In this document: piece by piece, positions 44,496-52,495 of the stretch
How positions within the stretch are numbered: position 1 is the stretch's first letter
Layout: each line of letters opens with the position of its first letter
NCBI GenBank assembly: GCA_964541485.1
Contig: CAZIQL010000009.1
Location: forward strand, 1-64,000
Source: SIG299 sp964541485
Lineage (GTDB): Bacteria > Bacillota > Clostridia > Lachnospirales > Lachnospiraceae
DNA length: 64,000 bases
Direction of reading: 5' to 3'
Made by a program: the position numbers and the translations under genes
The notes under the pieces: generated by a model
Database searches by the model: none
What the model was told of the DNA's origin: nothing
Seen by the model: the letters and a program-made list of their open reading frames with translations, nothing else

Positions 44496-44526
44496 AAAAA
44501 GAGAGCCTCCGCACGGAAGCCCTCCT
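44496..44526 (-). terminator. Intrinsic terminator of the chemoreceptor remnant
   Basis: Read on the minus strand, AGGGCTTCCG pairs with CGGAGGCTCT (with two G-U pairs) around TG, and CTTTTT follows. Confidence 0.7.
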
Positions 44527-44536
44527 TTTGTCTTTC

Positions 44537-44953
44537 TTAAATCTCAAATTCCTCTACCAATTCATTTAACCCGGTTTCCTGTGCGGACAATTCCTCGCAA
44601 ATTGCCGAAGATTCTTCTGCCGCTGCGGAGTTGCTCGCAACGACATCCGTAATCTGATTCATTTCATCTTCCAGCTTCTGCATTGCAGCTGCCTGCTCGT
44701 TGGAAAGCTCGGTAGACGCCATTGCTCCGGCACGTACCTGCTTCATCGCCGCGATTTCTCGTTCAATTAAACCCGCAGCACCTTCTGCTGTTTCCGTCAT
44801 ATTATCGTCCAAAATGGTCTGTACGCTACCGGTAACACATCCTAACGATACAACACCCAAGATTCCAAGACATACTGCACTGCAGTTAAACATTGCCCGC
44901 TTAATTTTCGCAGCAATCGAGTTGCTTTTTTCTTTGTTCTTTCTCTTTTGCAT
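44537..44953 (-). pseudogene. Internally deleted methyl-accepting chemotaxis protein
   Basis: About 138 residues (ATG 44953; an in-frame ATG at 44965 touches GGAGG). The N-terminal part has one membrane helix (AMFNCSAVCLGILGVVSLGCV) and the beginning of a sensor region (SVQTILDDNMTETAEGAAGLIERE). The C-terminal part is the very end of an MCP cytoplasmic domain (QITDVVASNSAAAEESSA, then ICEELSAQETGLNELVEEFEI). The sensory domain, second membrane helix, HAMP domain and CheA/CheW-binding hairpin tip are missing. The frame is intact, so an in-frame deletion is likely. It may be dead or a small membrane peptide; it has a terminator. Confidence 0.7.
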
Positions 44954-45143
44954 CTCTATTAACATCCTCCCTGGAACTTTTATTTAATCCAACTTAATAG
45001 TAACTCTTTTTCTGCCGTTCTTCAACCGCAACCGTTTTGTTCATAAAAATAATCCCATTTGTAGAAAAGAACTAATGCATTTTTCTGTCATATATGATAG
45101 AATTAATTAAAATTTGTGAAATTAGCAAGGAGTTATTATACAG

Positions 45144-45836
45144 ATGGGCAACACAGGCAAGCTTACCGCACTGAAAAACAACGGAACCTTCATCTTAATT
45201 TACCGTATTGCATCATTTTTGCTTATCACACTCGGACTTTTGATTAGTCTTCGTGTATTTTCGGATGACCCTCATCCACATGCATTATTTACATATACCA
45301 TACAGTCAAACATTTATGTCTGGATTTATTTTCTGCTTTCTATTATTAAGACAATAAAGAAGCTCCGATCCAAACAGAACGACGGAAACTACGGTTTCCA
45401 TCCGGTCCTTTCCTTTGCGGCATGCATCGCCATTGTTGTAACATTCCTTATTTTCTGGTGTTACCTTGCTCCGACCGGCTGGACACAGAACCGTTTGCTT
45501 TCTTTTAAAAACCTGACAATCCATCTGTTTTGTCCTTTGGTGATGGTTTTAGACCGTATTCTGTTTTTTGAAAAGGGAACTCTGAAAAAGTCACAGGTAC
45601 TTTACATGATGATTTTCCCTTTCTTTTATGTAATACAGTCCTTTGTTCTCGGACTAAACCGGCTTATCTGGTTCTCTGAGGTAGGAGTTGAATCCTATTA
45701 TATCTATCCGTTTTTGGACTTGGATGCCTACGGTCCGCTGGTATTTGTCTTTTTACTTGCTTTAACCGCACTTTTTCTTGGTATCAGCTACCTCTGGTAT
45801 TACCTTGAAAAAAGAAGCGTTGTAAAAAATAAATAA
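45144..45836 (+). CDS. Pr6Pr family membrane protein
   Basis: 230 residues with six predicted membrane helices. It has the pattern of Pr6Pr/FAR-17a/AIG1-like proteins: ALFTYTIQSNIYVWIYFLL, LTIHLFCPLVMVLDRILFF and FLDLDAYGPLVFV. In eukaryotic relatives these are lipid hydrolases; the bacterial role is not known. AAGGAG precedes ATG 45144. Single gene with a terminator. Confidence 0.75.
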   Translation: MGNTGKLTALKNNGTFILIYRIASFLLITLGLLISLRVFSDDPHPHALFTYTIQSNIYVWIYFLLSIIKTIKKLRSKQNDGNYGFHPVLSFAACIAIVVTFLIFWCYLAPTGWTQNRLLSFKNLTIHLFCPLVMVLDRILFFEKGTLKKSQVLYMMIFPFFYVIQSFVLGLNRLIWFSEVGVESYYIYPFLDLDAYGPLVFVFLLALTALFLGISYLWYYLEKRSVVKNK

Positions 45837-45849
45837 TCCTTGTTTTTTG

Positions 45850-45887
45850 GAGAAGTGTGTTGAAACTCACCGCACTTCTCTCTTTTT
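45850..45887 (+). terminator. Intrinsic terminator after the Pr6Pr gene
   Basis: GAGAAGTGTG pairs with CGCACTTCTC around TTGAAACTCAC, and TCTTTTT follows. Confidence 0.75.
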
Positions 45888-45896
45888 AACTTTTTT

Positions 45897-45916
45897 CGAA
45901 AGTTTCGAAAGTTTCG
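45897..45916 (+). promoter_or_regulatory. Two overlapping CGAAAGTTTCG palindromes, probable operator
   Basis: The 11-bp palindrome CGAAA-G-TTTCG occurs at 45897-45907 and again at 45906-45916, a 9-bp step, directly next to the -35 box of the LacI gene. This is a probable autoregulatory operator for that regulator. Confidence 0.65.
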
Positions 45917-45945
45917 TTGAAAAGGACTCTGATGTATGCTAGAAT
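45917..45945 (+). promoter_or_regulatory. Promoter of the LacI family gene
   Basis: TTGAAA at 45917-45922, a 17-base spacer, TAGAAT at 45940-45945, 37 bases before the start. Confidence 0.7.
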
Positions 45946-45981
45946 ACTCTCTGTATCAACGACAGAAAGGAACTATTTTAT

Positions 45982-46986
45982 ATGCCAACCATCAAAGACA
46001 TTGCCGAGCGCCTTGGCATTGCTGTCAGCACGGTATCCAAAGGATTGAACGGTGCCAGCGACATCAGCGAAGAAACCAGACAGCTCGTATTAGATACTGC
46101 GGTTGAAATGGGCTATGCGTCCAAGAAAATCAGGAACCGCACCACCACAAAGGTCTGCGTTTTTATTGAAGACCGCAACATGGACTACGAAACCATTGAC
46201 CAGTTCGGTTATGAAATCGTCATGGGCTTTAAGCTCGGTGCAGCAAGCCGCAATTGGGAAGTAACTGTAATCCCATCAAACTTAACCATGCAGACCACCG
46301 AAAAATATGACAGCTACATGCTGCGCCACGGTTTTTCCGGTGCCTTCCTGCTCGGTTTTACCCTGCATGATGACTGGATCCGTCAGTTAAATAAGACCAC
46401 GGTTCCTACCGTACTCCTTGACAACTACATCCCGGCTAACCACCATGTCGGCTATGTAGGTACTGACAGTAACGAAGGTATCGGACATGCCGTCAACCAC
46501 CTTGTTGCCATGGGGCATAAAAAAATCGCATTTCTAAACGGCACCAAAAACTCCATGGTCTCCGAAGAGCGTAACCAGGCATTCTTACAGCATATGCGCG
46601 AAAACGGTATTGAACCGGATGAAAATCTGGTTGCATATGGCTATTACGTGCCGGACTGTGCAAAATCCCACGTTCCGGCCTTTATTGAAAACGGCGCCAC
46701 CGCCATTGTATGTGCAAGTGATATGATTGCCAGCGGTGTTATCACCGAATTAAACCGCATGAACTTAAAAGTACCGGACGATATCAGCGTCATCGGCTAT
46801 GACGACCTCCCGGTTGCCAGCCAACTGACACCAAAGCTGACCACCATCCGCCAGGACAGATATGACCTCGGAAAAAGTGCCGTGCTGATGTTAGACGGCT
46901 TAATCCGCGGGGTTGCATTATCCAAAATGCTTCTTCGTGCGAAGTTCATTCCGAGAGAATCCACAAAGAGACTGGATGAGAAATAG
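45982..46986 (+). CDS. LacI family transcriptional regulator
   Basis: 334 residues. The helix-turn-helix is PTIKDIAERLGIAVSTVSKGLNG, with a lysine instead of arginine in the usual STVSRVLN. The sensor domain has MVSEERNQAFLQHMRENGIEP, IVCASDMIASGVI and ISVIGYDDLPVASQLTPKLTT. It stands alone between its own promoter/operator and terminator, with no sugar genes beside it, so its target is probably itself and unlinked genes. It shares the LacI fold but not the operator with the 11857-12867 regulator. Confidence 0.93.
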   Translation: MPTIKDIAERLGIAVSTVSKGLNGASDISEETRQLVLDTAVEMGYASKKIRNRTTTKVCVFIEDRNMDYETIDQFGYEIVMGFKLGAASRNWEVTVIPSNLTMQTTEKYDSYMLRHGFSGAFLLGFTLHDDWIRQLNKTTVPTVLLDNYIPANHHVGYVGTDSNEGIGHAVNHLVAMGHKKIAFLNGTKNSMVSEERNQAFLQHMRENGIEPDENLVAYGYYVPDCAKSHVPAFIENGATAIVCASDMIASGVITELNRMNLKVPDDISVIGYDDLPVASQLTPKLTTIRQDRYDLGKSAVLMLDGLIRGVALSKMLLRAKFIPRESTKRLDEK

Positions 46987-47016
46987 AATAATCTTGTTTC
47001 AATATGCGCATAGCAA

Positions 47017-47052
47017 AACACCGTGTCCGGTTTGGACACGGTGTTCTTTTAT
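47017..47052. terminator. Intrinsic terminator, mainly plus strand
   Basis: A perfect 12-bp stem (AACACCGTGTCC at 47017-47028 with GGACACGGTGTT at 47034-47045) is followed by CTTTTATTTC. It serves the LacI gene and lies just past the end of the convergent surface-protein gene. Confidence 0.85.
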
Positions 47053-47062
47053 TTCTATTTTT

Positions 47063-50047
47063 TTATCCTCTCTTTTTCTTTACTGCAAAACCGATACCTA
47101 CTCCGCCGCCAATGACTGCCACTGCTGCCACTGCCGCAATAACGACCATCATGTTATTGCCGCTGCTTCCGGTGTTATCTCCTGTCACTACTTCCGAATC
47201 GGTTGGCGCAACCGTAGGTGTCTCCGTCGGCTCCGGATTCGCTGCTGTCGGAATAGGCGTTTGGGTTACTGCAGGTTTCGTTGTAGGCATAACCGTAGGT
47301 GTCGGAGTTGCAGGAATCACTTCAGATTTTATTATCCTACACACACTACATGTATACTCTATGTTGTTTCCCTTCTGTATTCCGCCGTCCCACTGATGTG
47401 TCTCTATAGAATCCTTTTCTCCGCAAGCACACTCATTCCAATGATTGATTTCGTCAAATTTCTGCAGGTTATAAAAATGAACTCCTTTCGCCACTTTGCA
47501 ATAATCACAGATATTGCAAGACATATCCGCTTCAGAGTCAAACACATGGTCTTCTCTATCAAGCTTTTCATTACAGACGCCACATGGCTTCCAATGTCCA
47601 AATTCATCTGCATACCATACATTTTGCTTTGTATGTGCTTCCCCCTCAGCATGCATTACAATCCACGTCACATTTTCGCCAGATACCAGATTGCTCTTAT
47701 CTGTTCCTGTCCATGCACCATTTTCCCGATAGTAAGCCTCTCCCTTAAAAGTGAATGGAGCCCCTCCGTCTACCTTTGGCGGGTTTCCCTCAAAAATTAC
47801 CTTTTTTAACGCCTCGCACTCTCCAAAAGCCCAGTCGCCTAATACCTCTACACCTGCCGGAATTGTAAGTTCTTTCAGAGAGTTACAGCATAGGAAGGCC
47901 GCCCTTTCTATTTCTTTCAGACTTGTCGGCAAAACAATTGTCTCCAAACTAATACAATAAGCAAATGCTCGAAACTCTATTTTTGTTATAGAATCGCCCA
48001 GCACCAATCGCTCCATGTATCGACATTGAGCAAACATTTCTTCCGTAATAGTCTCTATTGGCGCAAGCCAGATAAGTTCTGCTATATTACACTTCTCAAA
48101 GCACATGTCTCCAATTTCTGTTATACCTTTCGACACAGTCAGCGATACCTTTTTCTTGTAGGTAAACGCATGTTGAAAAACACTCTGTCCTAATTTTTTC
48201 AGCGTATCCGGCAGAACAATCTCCTCTAAACCGGTACATTCCAGAAATGCTCTATCTCCAATTTCCTCAATTCCTTCCGGTATAATTACTGTCAGAAGAT
48301 TTTCACTTCTCCAGAAAGTTTCCCTCGCAATCTTCTTCATTTTTGGGGAAAGGACTACCTTTTCCAGTCCATAACACATGCGGAATGCACCTTCTCCCAA
48401 ATATTCCACACTGTCAGGTAAAATAACCTCTTCCAAGGAACCGCACCCTTCAAAAGCAGAGTTTCCGATATAGGTTAGACCTTCCGGTAAAGAAACTTTT
48501 TGTAAACTATCACAATAAGTAAATGCCTTATCTGCAATAACCGTCACAGACTCCGGAATAAGCACTTCCTCCAGTCCGGGACAATACGCAAATGCCTCCA
48601 TACTAATTTCTGTAATCCCCTCTTCTATTACTATTTTTTTTACAAATCCCTTCCATTCCTTCCATGAAGGATTGCCGATCTTGCCGCTTCCACTGATTGT
48701 CAGTATGCCATCGCTTGTCAAGGACCAGTTTGTGCCTTCGTTATTCACCCCGGAAGCGGCCACATCTCCGCTCTTCGGAAGTACCTTTCCGTATGACGTA
48801 AAAGACACCGGATATTCTGCAAAAAACTCTTTGGTATGATACTCCGGGTCCTCCCAGTGTATGGCCCCTAATTCCCTGAACTCCGCTAATCCACATAGAA
48901 AATACGGATAATCCGTCGTCGTGGCATCATTCGTTGCATCAACGCAATAATATACTCCGTCCACTTCTACAATATTCCACGCATGATATCCCACCGTACC
49001 GGATACTATCCGCGCATTAACTCCTGCCTGAAGCATCATCCGATAAACCAAATCTGCATAACCGTCACATATAGCGTATCCTGTTTTTAAAGCCCAATAT
49101 GCATTTGCAACTTCCTGCGTATGGGAATCATTCCATGCAGGATCACTAATCTCATGCGCATAAGATACATTATCACAAATATATTTGTAAATAGCACAGA
49201 CCTTCTCATACTCTGTCATAGTTTCAATCTGTAATTCTTCAAAAATCCGGTCAATTTCTTCCGTTAGCCATCGCTCTTGCTCTGCTGTAGAAGCATAATC
49301 CGGAAACCAGCCAGTTAAAGCAATATAATGTATTTTATCGTCATAGATATCATCATAGTAATATTTTCCTTCCCAGTTATCCCACAAGATATCACCTTCT
49401 GTTGCTCTTCCGGTATATTTACATATTTCCTCAAAAAGCGCTGTTTGCTCCTCTCCTATGAGCAACTCTATCTCCTTCTCAAAATAGTAGCAGACTTCCA
49501 TGCCAATATTTCTCTGTACAAGATGGTCTTTTAAATACGCTGCTGCTTCCTCGATGGACAGATACACTTTTCCATCTTTTGTCAAATGTGCACTTTCATT
49601 ATACCAAGTTGGCTTTTTATGTCCACATCTCTCACAATCGTCTCCGGAATACACATGTAATTCTTTTTCCGTCTCTTCCCCGCAATCACACTGTTCCCAA
49701 TGATATAATTCGTCACTCATCTGCGTTTCAAATTTATGCTTTAATTCTCTTTTGTATCCGCACCAATAACATATGGTGTCATTTGCATTCGTATAATAAT
49801 GTTTCTGGTAATCCCATGTCTTTCCACACTCACATACCTTCCACGAATACTTCGCATCGGTACAAACCGTGTCAAAGGAATGCTCTACCGCCCGATACTC
49901 ACCACAAACATTACATTTATGGTCACAATCATAATCATACACATGCTCTGTACATTCTTCTGCCAGCACCTGCTTTGCTTCTCCCGACAACACAAACGCC
50001 AGTACAAGAGAGAACACACACAGCCAAACCCCTTTACATCTGTTCAT
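47063..50047 (-). CDS. Surface protein: Cys/His-rich repeats, transglutaminase-like domain, BspA-type LRRs, C-terminal anchor
   Basis: 994 residues from ATG 50047 (GGAGGG upstream). Signal peptide 1-30. A Cys/His-rich region follows (about 30-140: CNVCGEYR, YHWEQCDCGEE, CERCGHKK). A transglutaminase-like domain at about 240-390 has candidate Cys327 (GYAICDGYAD), His355 (GYHAWNIV) and Asp in YCVDATND. About 12 BspA-type leucine-rich repeats run from 450 to 790 (repeating LEEVxLPxSVxxIGxxAFxxC). A second Cys/His-rich block precedes a PT-rich linker, one membrane helix and a KKKRG tail. It is probably cell-surface exposed and possibly adhesive. Confidence 0.85.
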   Translation of the reverse strand: MNRCKGVWLCVFSLVLAFVLSGEAKQVLAEECTEHVYDYDCDHKCNVCGEYRAVEHSFDTVCTDAKYSWKVCECGKTWDYQKHYYTNANDTICYWCGYKRELKHKFETQMSDELYHWEQCDCGEETEKELHVYSGDDCERCGHKKPTWYNESAHLTKDGKVYLSIEEAAAYLKDHLVQRNIGMEVCYYFEKEIELLIGEEQTALFEEICKYTGRATEGDILWDNWEGKYYYDDIYDDKIHYIALTGWFPDYASTAEQERWLTEEIDRIFEELQIETMTEYEKVCAIYKYICDNVSYAHEISDPAWNDSHTQEVANAYWALKTGYAICDGYADLVYRMMLQAGVNARIVSGTVGYHAWNIVEVDGVYYCVDATNDATTTDYPYFLCGLAEFRELGAIHWEDPEYHTKEFFAEYPVSFTSYGKVLPKSGDVAASGVNNEGTNWSLTSDGILTISGSGKIGNPSWKEWKGFVKKIVIEEGITEISMEAFAYCPGLEEVLIPESVTVIADKAFTYCDSLQKVSLPEGLTYIGNSAFEGCGSLEEVILPDSVEYLGEGAFRMCYGLEKVVLSPKMKKIARETFWRSENLLTVIIPEGIEEIGDRAFLECTGLEEIVLPDTLKKLGQSVFQHAFTYKKKVSLTVSKGITEIGDMCFEKCNIAELIWLAPIETITEEMFAQCRYMERLVLGDSITKIEFRAFAYCISLETIVLPTSLKEIERAAFLCCNSLKELTIPAGVEVLGDWAFGECEALKKVIFEGNPPKVDGGAPFTFKGEAYYRENGAWTGTDKSNLVSGENVTWIVMHAEGEAHTKQNVWYADEFGHWKPCGVCNEKLDREDHVFDSEADMSCNICDYCKVAKGVHFYNLQKFDEINHWNECACGEKDSIETHQWDGGIQKGNNIEYTCSVCRIIKSEVIPATPTPTVMPTTKPAVTQTPIPTAANPEPTETPTVAPTDSEVVTGDNTGSSGNNMMVVIAAVAAVAVIGGGVGIGFAVKKKRG

Positions 50048-50159
50048 TTTTCTTTCCCTCCATCTACTTTTTCTCTTCCCCACAAGGAATTTAATTTCAT
50101 TATAATCAAATACACATGCCTCCGCAATAAACCATTTGCCTTATATATACCTCTATGAA

Positions 50160-50193
50160 CAAAAAACAGGAGCAGCATCTCTGCCACTCCTGC
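50160..50193 (-). terminator. Intrinsic terminator of the Cys/His-rich protein gene
   Basis: On the minus strand CAGGAG pairs with CTCCTG around a GC-containing inner stem (TGGCA with TGCTG partly), followed by TTTTTTG. Confidence 0.75.
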
Positions 50194-50206
50194 ACAATTC
50201 TTGTCG

Positions 50207-51211
50207 TTATACGCTTTCTTTACTTTCCTTTACAGAATTATCTGCACCCTTTTTCTTCTGATAAATCAGGTAACCGGCAATAGCGCCGCCCCACAGCACT
50301 ACTACACCGCCAATGATACCAAAAAGCCACTTACCGAAGTTACCGCCCTTTGTGTCCTTGGAGTCGTCTCCGTTGCTATCGTCACCGGAGCTGTTATCAT
50401 CGCCGGTGTTATCACCGGAAGTATTTCCGGAGCCTTCACCGTTGCCGTTGTTGTCTCCGCTTCCGTCTTCACCGGTATTTCCACCCGGAGTATTACCTGT
50501 TCCTTCACCATTTCCGATACCATCACCTGTGCCTGTTCCGTCTCCAGTATTATCACCGGAAGTTCCTCCCTGGCCACCTTCACCTGTGTTATCGCCCTGG
50601 TTTTCGCCGGTTCCATCTCCAGTGTTATCACCGGAAGAACCGCCCTGAGCATCTACCGTTCTCTGATTGCCACAGATAGTACAGGTATACGTTGTCACGT
50701 CACCTTCTGTCACACCCGCACCCCATACATGCGCGCCGATGTTTACCTTTGTGCTACACTCCGTACATTCATCCCAATGCCAGGTGCCGTCCGTTCTCTT
50801 CACCAGCAGATGTTCTTCTTTGTTCTTTTTTTCTCCGCAGGAGCACTCATCCCAATGATAGGTACTGTCCGCTCCCGGAGTATCATACTTATGTTCCAGA
50901 TGACGCTCATAACCACACTCCGAACAGGTCAAATCCGAATCACTGTCAAAGTCATGTGCAATAATATCTAACTTCGCGCCACACTCACACTTCAACCAAT
51001 GGTAATAATAATTCTGTCCGTACAGATTATACGTATGGCTCGCACTTCTTTCATAGCCACAAATATTACAGGTCGTATCGCAATCATAACTATACGTATG
51101 TACGTCGCACGGCTCTGCCACATCTGCATGTGCCGGTATTCTGGAAACACTGCCAAAAAGCAACGCCGCTCCAAATGCCGCCGCCAGTATCCTTCTCAAA
51201 TTCTTCTTCAT
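50207..51211 (-). CDS. Secreted Cys/His-rich repeat protein with Gly/Asp/Asn linker and membrane anchor
   Basis: 334 residues: signal peptide (1-29, ending AHA), then a repeated unit alternating a CxxCGYER element (CNICGYER, CSECGYER) with a HWxxCxCG element (YHWLKCECGAK, YHWDECSCGEK, WHWDECTEC), about 35-175. A low-complexity stretch of GDNTG-type repeats follows (about 185-290), then a membrane helix (GKWLFGIIGGVVVLWGGAIAGY) and a basic tail. The N-terminal module is shared with the neighbouring gene at 47063-50047. The cysteines suggest metal-stabilised knuckles outside the cell. Function unknown. Confidence 0.75.
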   Translation of the reverse strand: MKKNLRRILAAAFGAALLFGSVSRIPAHADVAEPCDVHTYSYDCDTTCNICGYERSASHTYNLYGQNYYYHWLKCECGAKLDIIAHDFDSDSDLTCSECGYERHLEHKYDTPGADSTYHWDECSCGEKKNKEEHLLVKRTDGTWHWDECTECSTKVNIGAHVWGAGVTEGDVTTYTCTICGNQRTVDAQGGSSGDNTGDGTGENQGDNTGEGGQGGTSGDNTGDGTGTGDGIGNGEGTGNTPGGNTGEDGSGDNNGNGEGSGNTSGDNTGDDNSSGDDSNGDDSKDTKGGNFGKWLFGIIGGVVVLWGGAIAGYLIYQKKKGADNSVKESKESV

Positions 51212-51295
51212 TTATTTTACCTCCGGATAGGAAATTTGTCTTCGTTTCTTCGCAGAGAATATGTAAAAAATCACACTCCTCCACTATCACACTAT

Positions 51296-51324
51296 ATTTT
51301 ACCACATTCTCCTTTTTTCGACAA
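51296..51324 (-). promoter_or_regulatory. Promoter of the Cys/His-rich protein gene
   Basis: On the minus strand TTGTCG (51324-51319), 17 bases, TAAAAT (51301-51296). Confidence 0.6.
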
Positions 51325-51344
51325 TGTATATTTTTCAAAACATT

Positions 51345-51448
51345 CAGCGTAGTTCCATCGGCATATCGCTTCGCGACATGCCGCTTTCAACAACTCCTCA
51401 AAAAACATGCAGCGTAGTTCCATCGGCATATCGCTTCGCGACATGCCG
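51345..51448. repeat. 39-bp direct repeat pair with an internal hairpin
   Basis: Identical 39-bp copies lie at 51345-51383 and 51410-51448. Each contains a dyad (CGGCAT, then TCGC, turn, GCGA, then ATGCCG) that folds into one hairpin. The copies are separated by 26 bp. A related ACATGCAGC tract recurs at 51517-51525. Confidence 0.8.
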
Positions 51449-51457
51449 ATGTGGGGC

Positions 51458-51925
51458 GGCGGGGCGTCGTTTCTTCGGACATTACTAAGATTGCCGCTGC
51501 AGCCATCTTAAAAAAACATGCAGCACCCTACCACAAACTCCGAACTGCAAGGCGACAGGAATAGGTGGGAATAAGGAGACGGAAGCCGAATTGTCTGAGG
51601 CGGGAAGGGGAAAGGATGTCTGCAAAAGGGATGTTACGGAAAGCGTCCGTAGGACGCGATTTTAGAAAAGGCGGTAGAGGCCTCTGGAAAACACGTTTTC
51701 CAAGAGCCTCCATCGCCTTTTCATAAAAGCGCTTCGCACTTTTCCGTAACATCCTCTTATTCAAATGTTTCATCTCCCCGACCGCCGAGTTTTCGGTTCC
51801 GTCTCTTTGTTCATGACCACCGGCTGTCGCCTTGCAGGAGATAAGTTTTTGAGTAGGGTGGCTGCGTTTTTTAAGACAGCTGCAGAGGCAGGAAAGAAGT
51901 AAGGTCCGAGGAAACGACGCCCCTT
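51458..51925. ncRNA. Large self-complementary element, candidate structured non-coding RNA
   Basis: About 465 bp fold on themselves almost end to end. Main arms: 51461-51480 with 51904-51923 (20 bp, one G-U); 51492-51502 with 51880-51890 (10 of 11); 51505-51531 with 51853-51877 (imperfect); 51545-51558 with 51824-51837 (14 bp perfect); 51576-51590 with 51792-51805 (one bulge); 51628-51642 with 51741-51755 (nearly perfect); local hairpins at 51643-51657 and 51665-51722. Reading frames inside look non-coding. The strand cannot be decided. It lies between the FliS terminator and the repeat pair. Confidence 0.6.
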
Positions 51926-51935
51926 GGTGAAACAC

Positions 51936-51966
51936 AAAAGTGAGAGCAGTCCATCACTGCTCCCAC
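51936..51966 (-). terminator. Intrinsic terminator of the flagellin-fliS operon
   Basis: On the minus strand GTGGGAGCAG (51966-51957) pairs with CTGCTCTCAC (51949-51940) around TGATGGA, followed by TTTTGTG. Confidence 0.8.
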
Positions 51967-51993
51967 CTTTGCATTAGGATTGTACTTATTATG

Positions 51994-52473
51994 TTAGGCA
52001 TTAAATCCACGGTTGTAATCCTGTGGATTCAAAAAGGCTTCATTAAGCTGACCCTTCCCATAGGTCAGACCTGCATAGACCTGCTGCACATTCTGCATCA
52101 CAGGTCCGGTCGTATCCTGATTCTTAATCCCGTCGAATCCGGCACGCAATTTTTCTATAATCATTTCGACATCTGCAAGCGTTTCTGCGTTTCCGCTCAC
52201 CCTTGCCTTTGTCAGCATCTTGTTTGCATAAATATATAAGCTCATCAGATGATAGGAAAGCGGAACAGAAAAGTCCAGTACTCCCATCAGTTCGTTTAAA
52301 AACTTTCCGGCATGCGTCAATTCCTTCTGATATGCCAGGCGGTTCTCTCCCTCTAAAGCCGCCTTTGCCGCCGCGATATCATCTAAAATGATGTCGTACA
52401 TGATAACAACCAACTCACACGGCGATGCCTGGGAAACCCGCAAAGTATAATCTTTGATTCTGTCCTTGGTCAT
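51994..52473 (-). CDS. fliS: Flagellar export chaperone FliS
   Basis: 159 residues, slightly longer than usual. ELVVIMYDIILDDIAAAKAALE and LMGVLDFSVPLSYHLMSLYIYANKMLTKARVSGNAETLADVEMIIEKLRAGFDGI match FliS, which binds flagellin's C-terminal helices before export. It follows the flagellin gene by 22 bases in the same operon and ends at a terminator. Confidence 0.93.
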   Translation of the reverse strand: MTKDRIKDYTLRVSQASPCELVVIMYDIILDDIAAAKAALEGENRLAYQKELTHAGKFLNELMGVLDFSVPLSYHLMSLYIYANKMLTKARVSGNAETLADVEMIIEKLRAGFDGIKNQDTTGPVMQNVQQVYAGLTYGKGQLNEAFLNPQDYNRGFNA

Positions 52474-52495
52474 GACTTACCTCCCACACCACCTA

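Noticed and set aside
47063..47200. LPxTG-type sortase signal at the end of the leucine-rich repeat protein
   Set aside because: The segment before the C-terminal helix (SEVVTGDNTG) has no proper LPxTG or NPxTN motif; a membrane anchor is enough.
50300..50660. GC-rich repeated sequence as a minisatellite or CRISPR-like array
   Set aside because: The periodicity is that of the encoded GDNTG-type low-complexity linker; there are no constant repeats with unique spacers.
51528..51935. A 135-codon minus-strand open frame inside the large structured element
   Set aside because: No ribosome site, unlikely composition, and the sequence is explained by long complementary stems.
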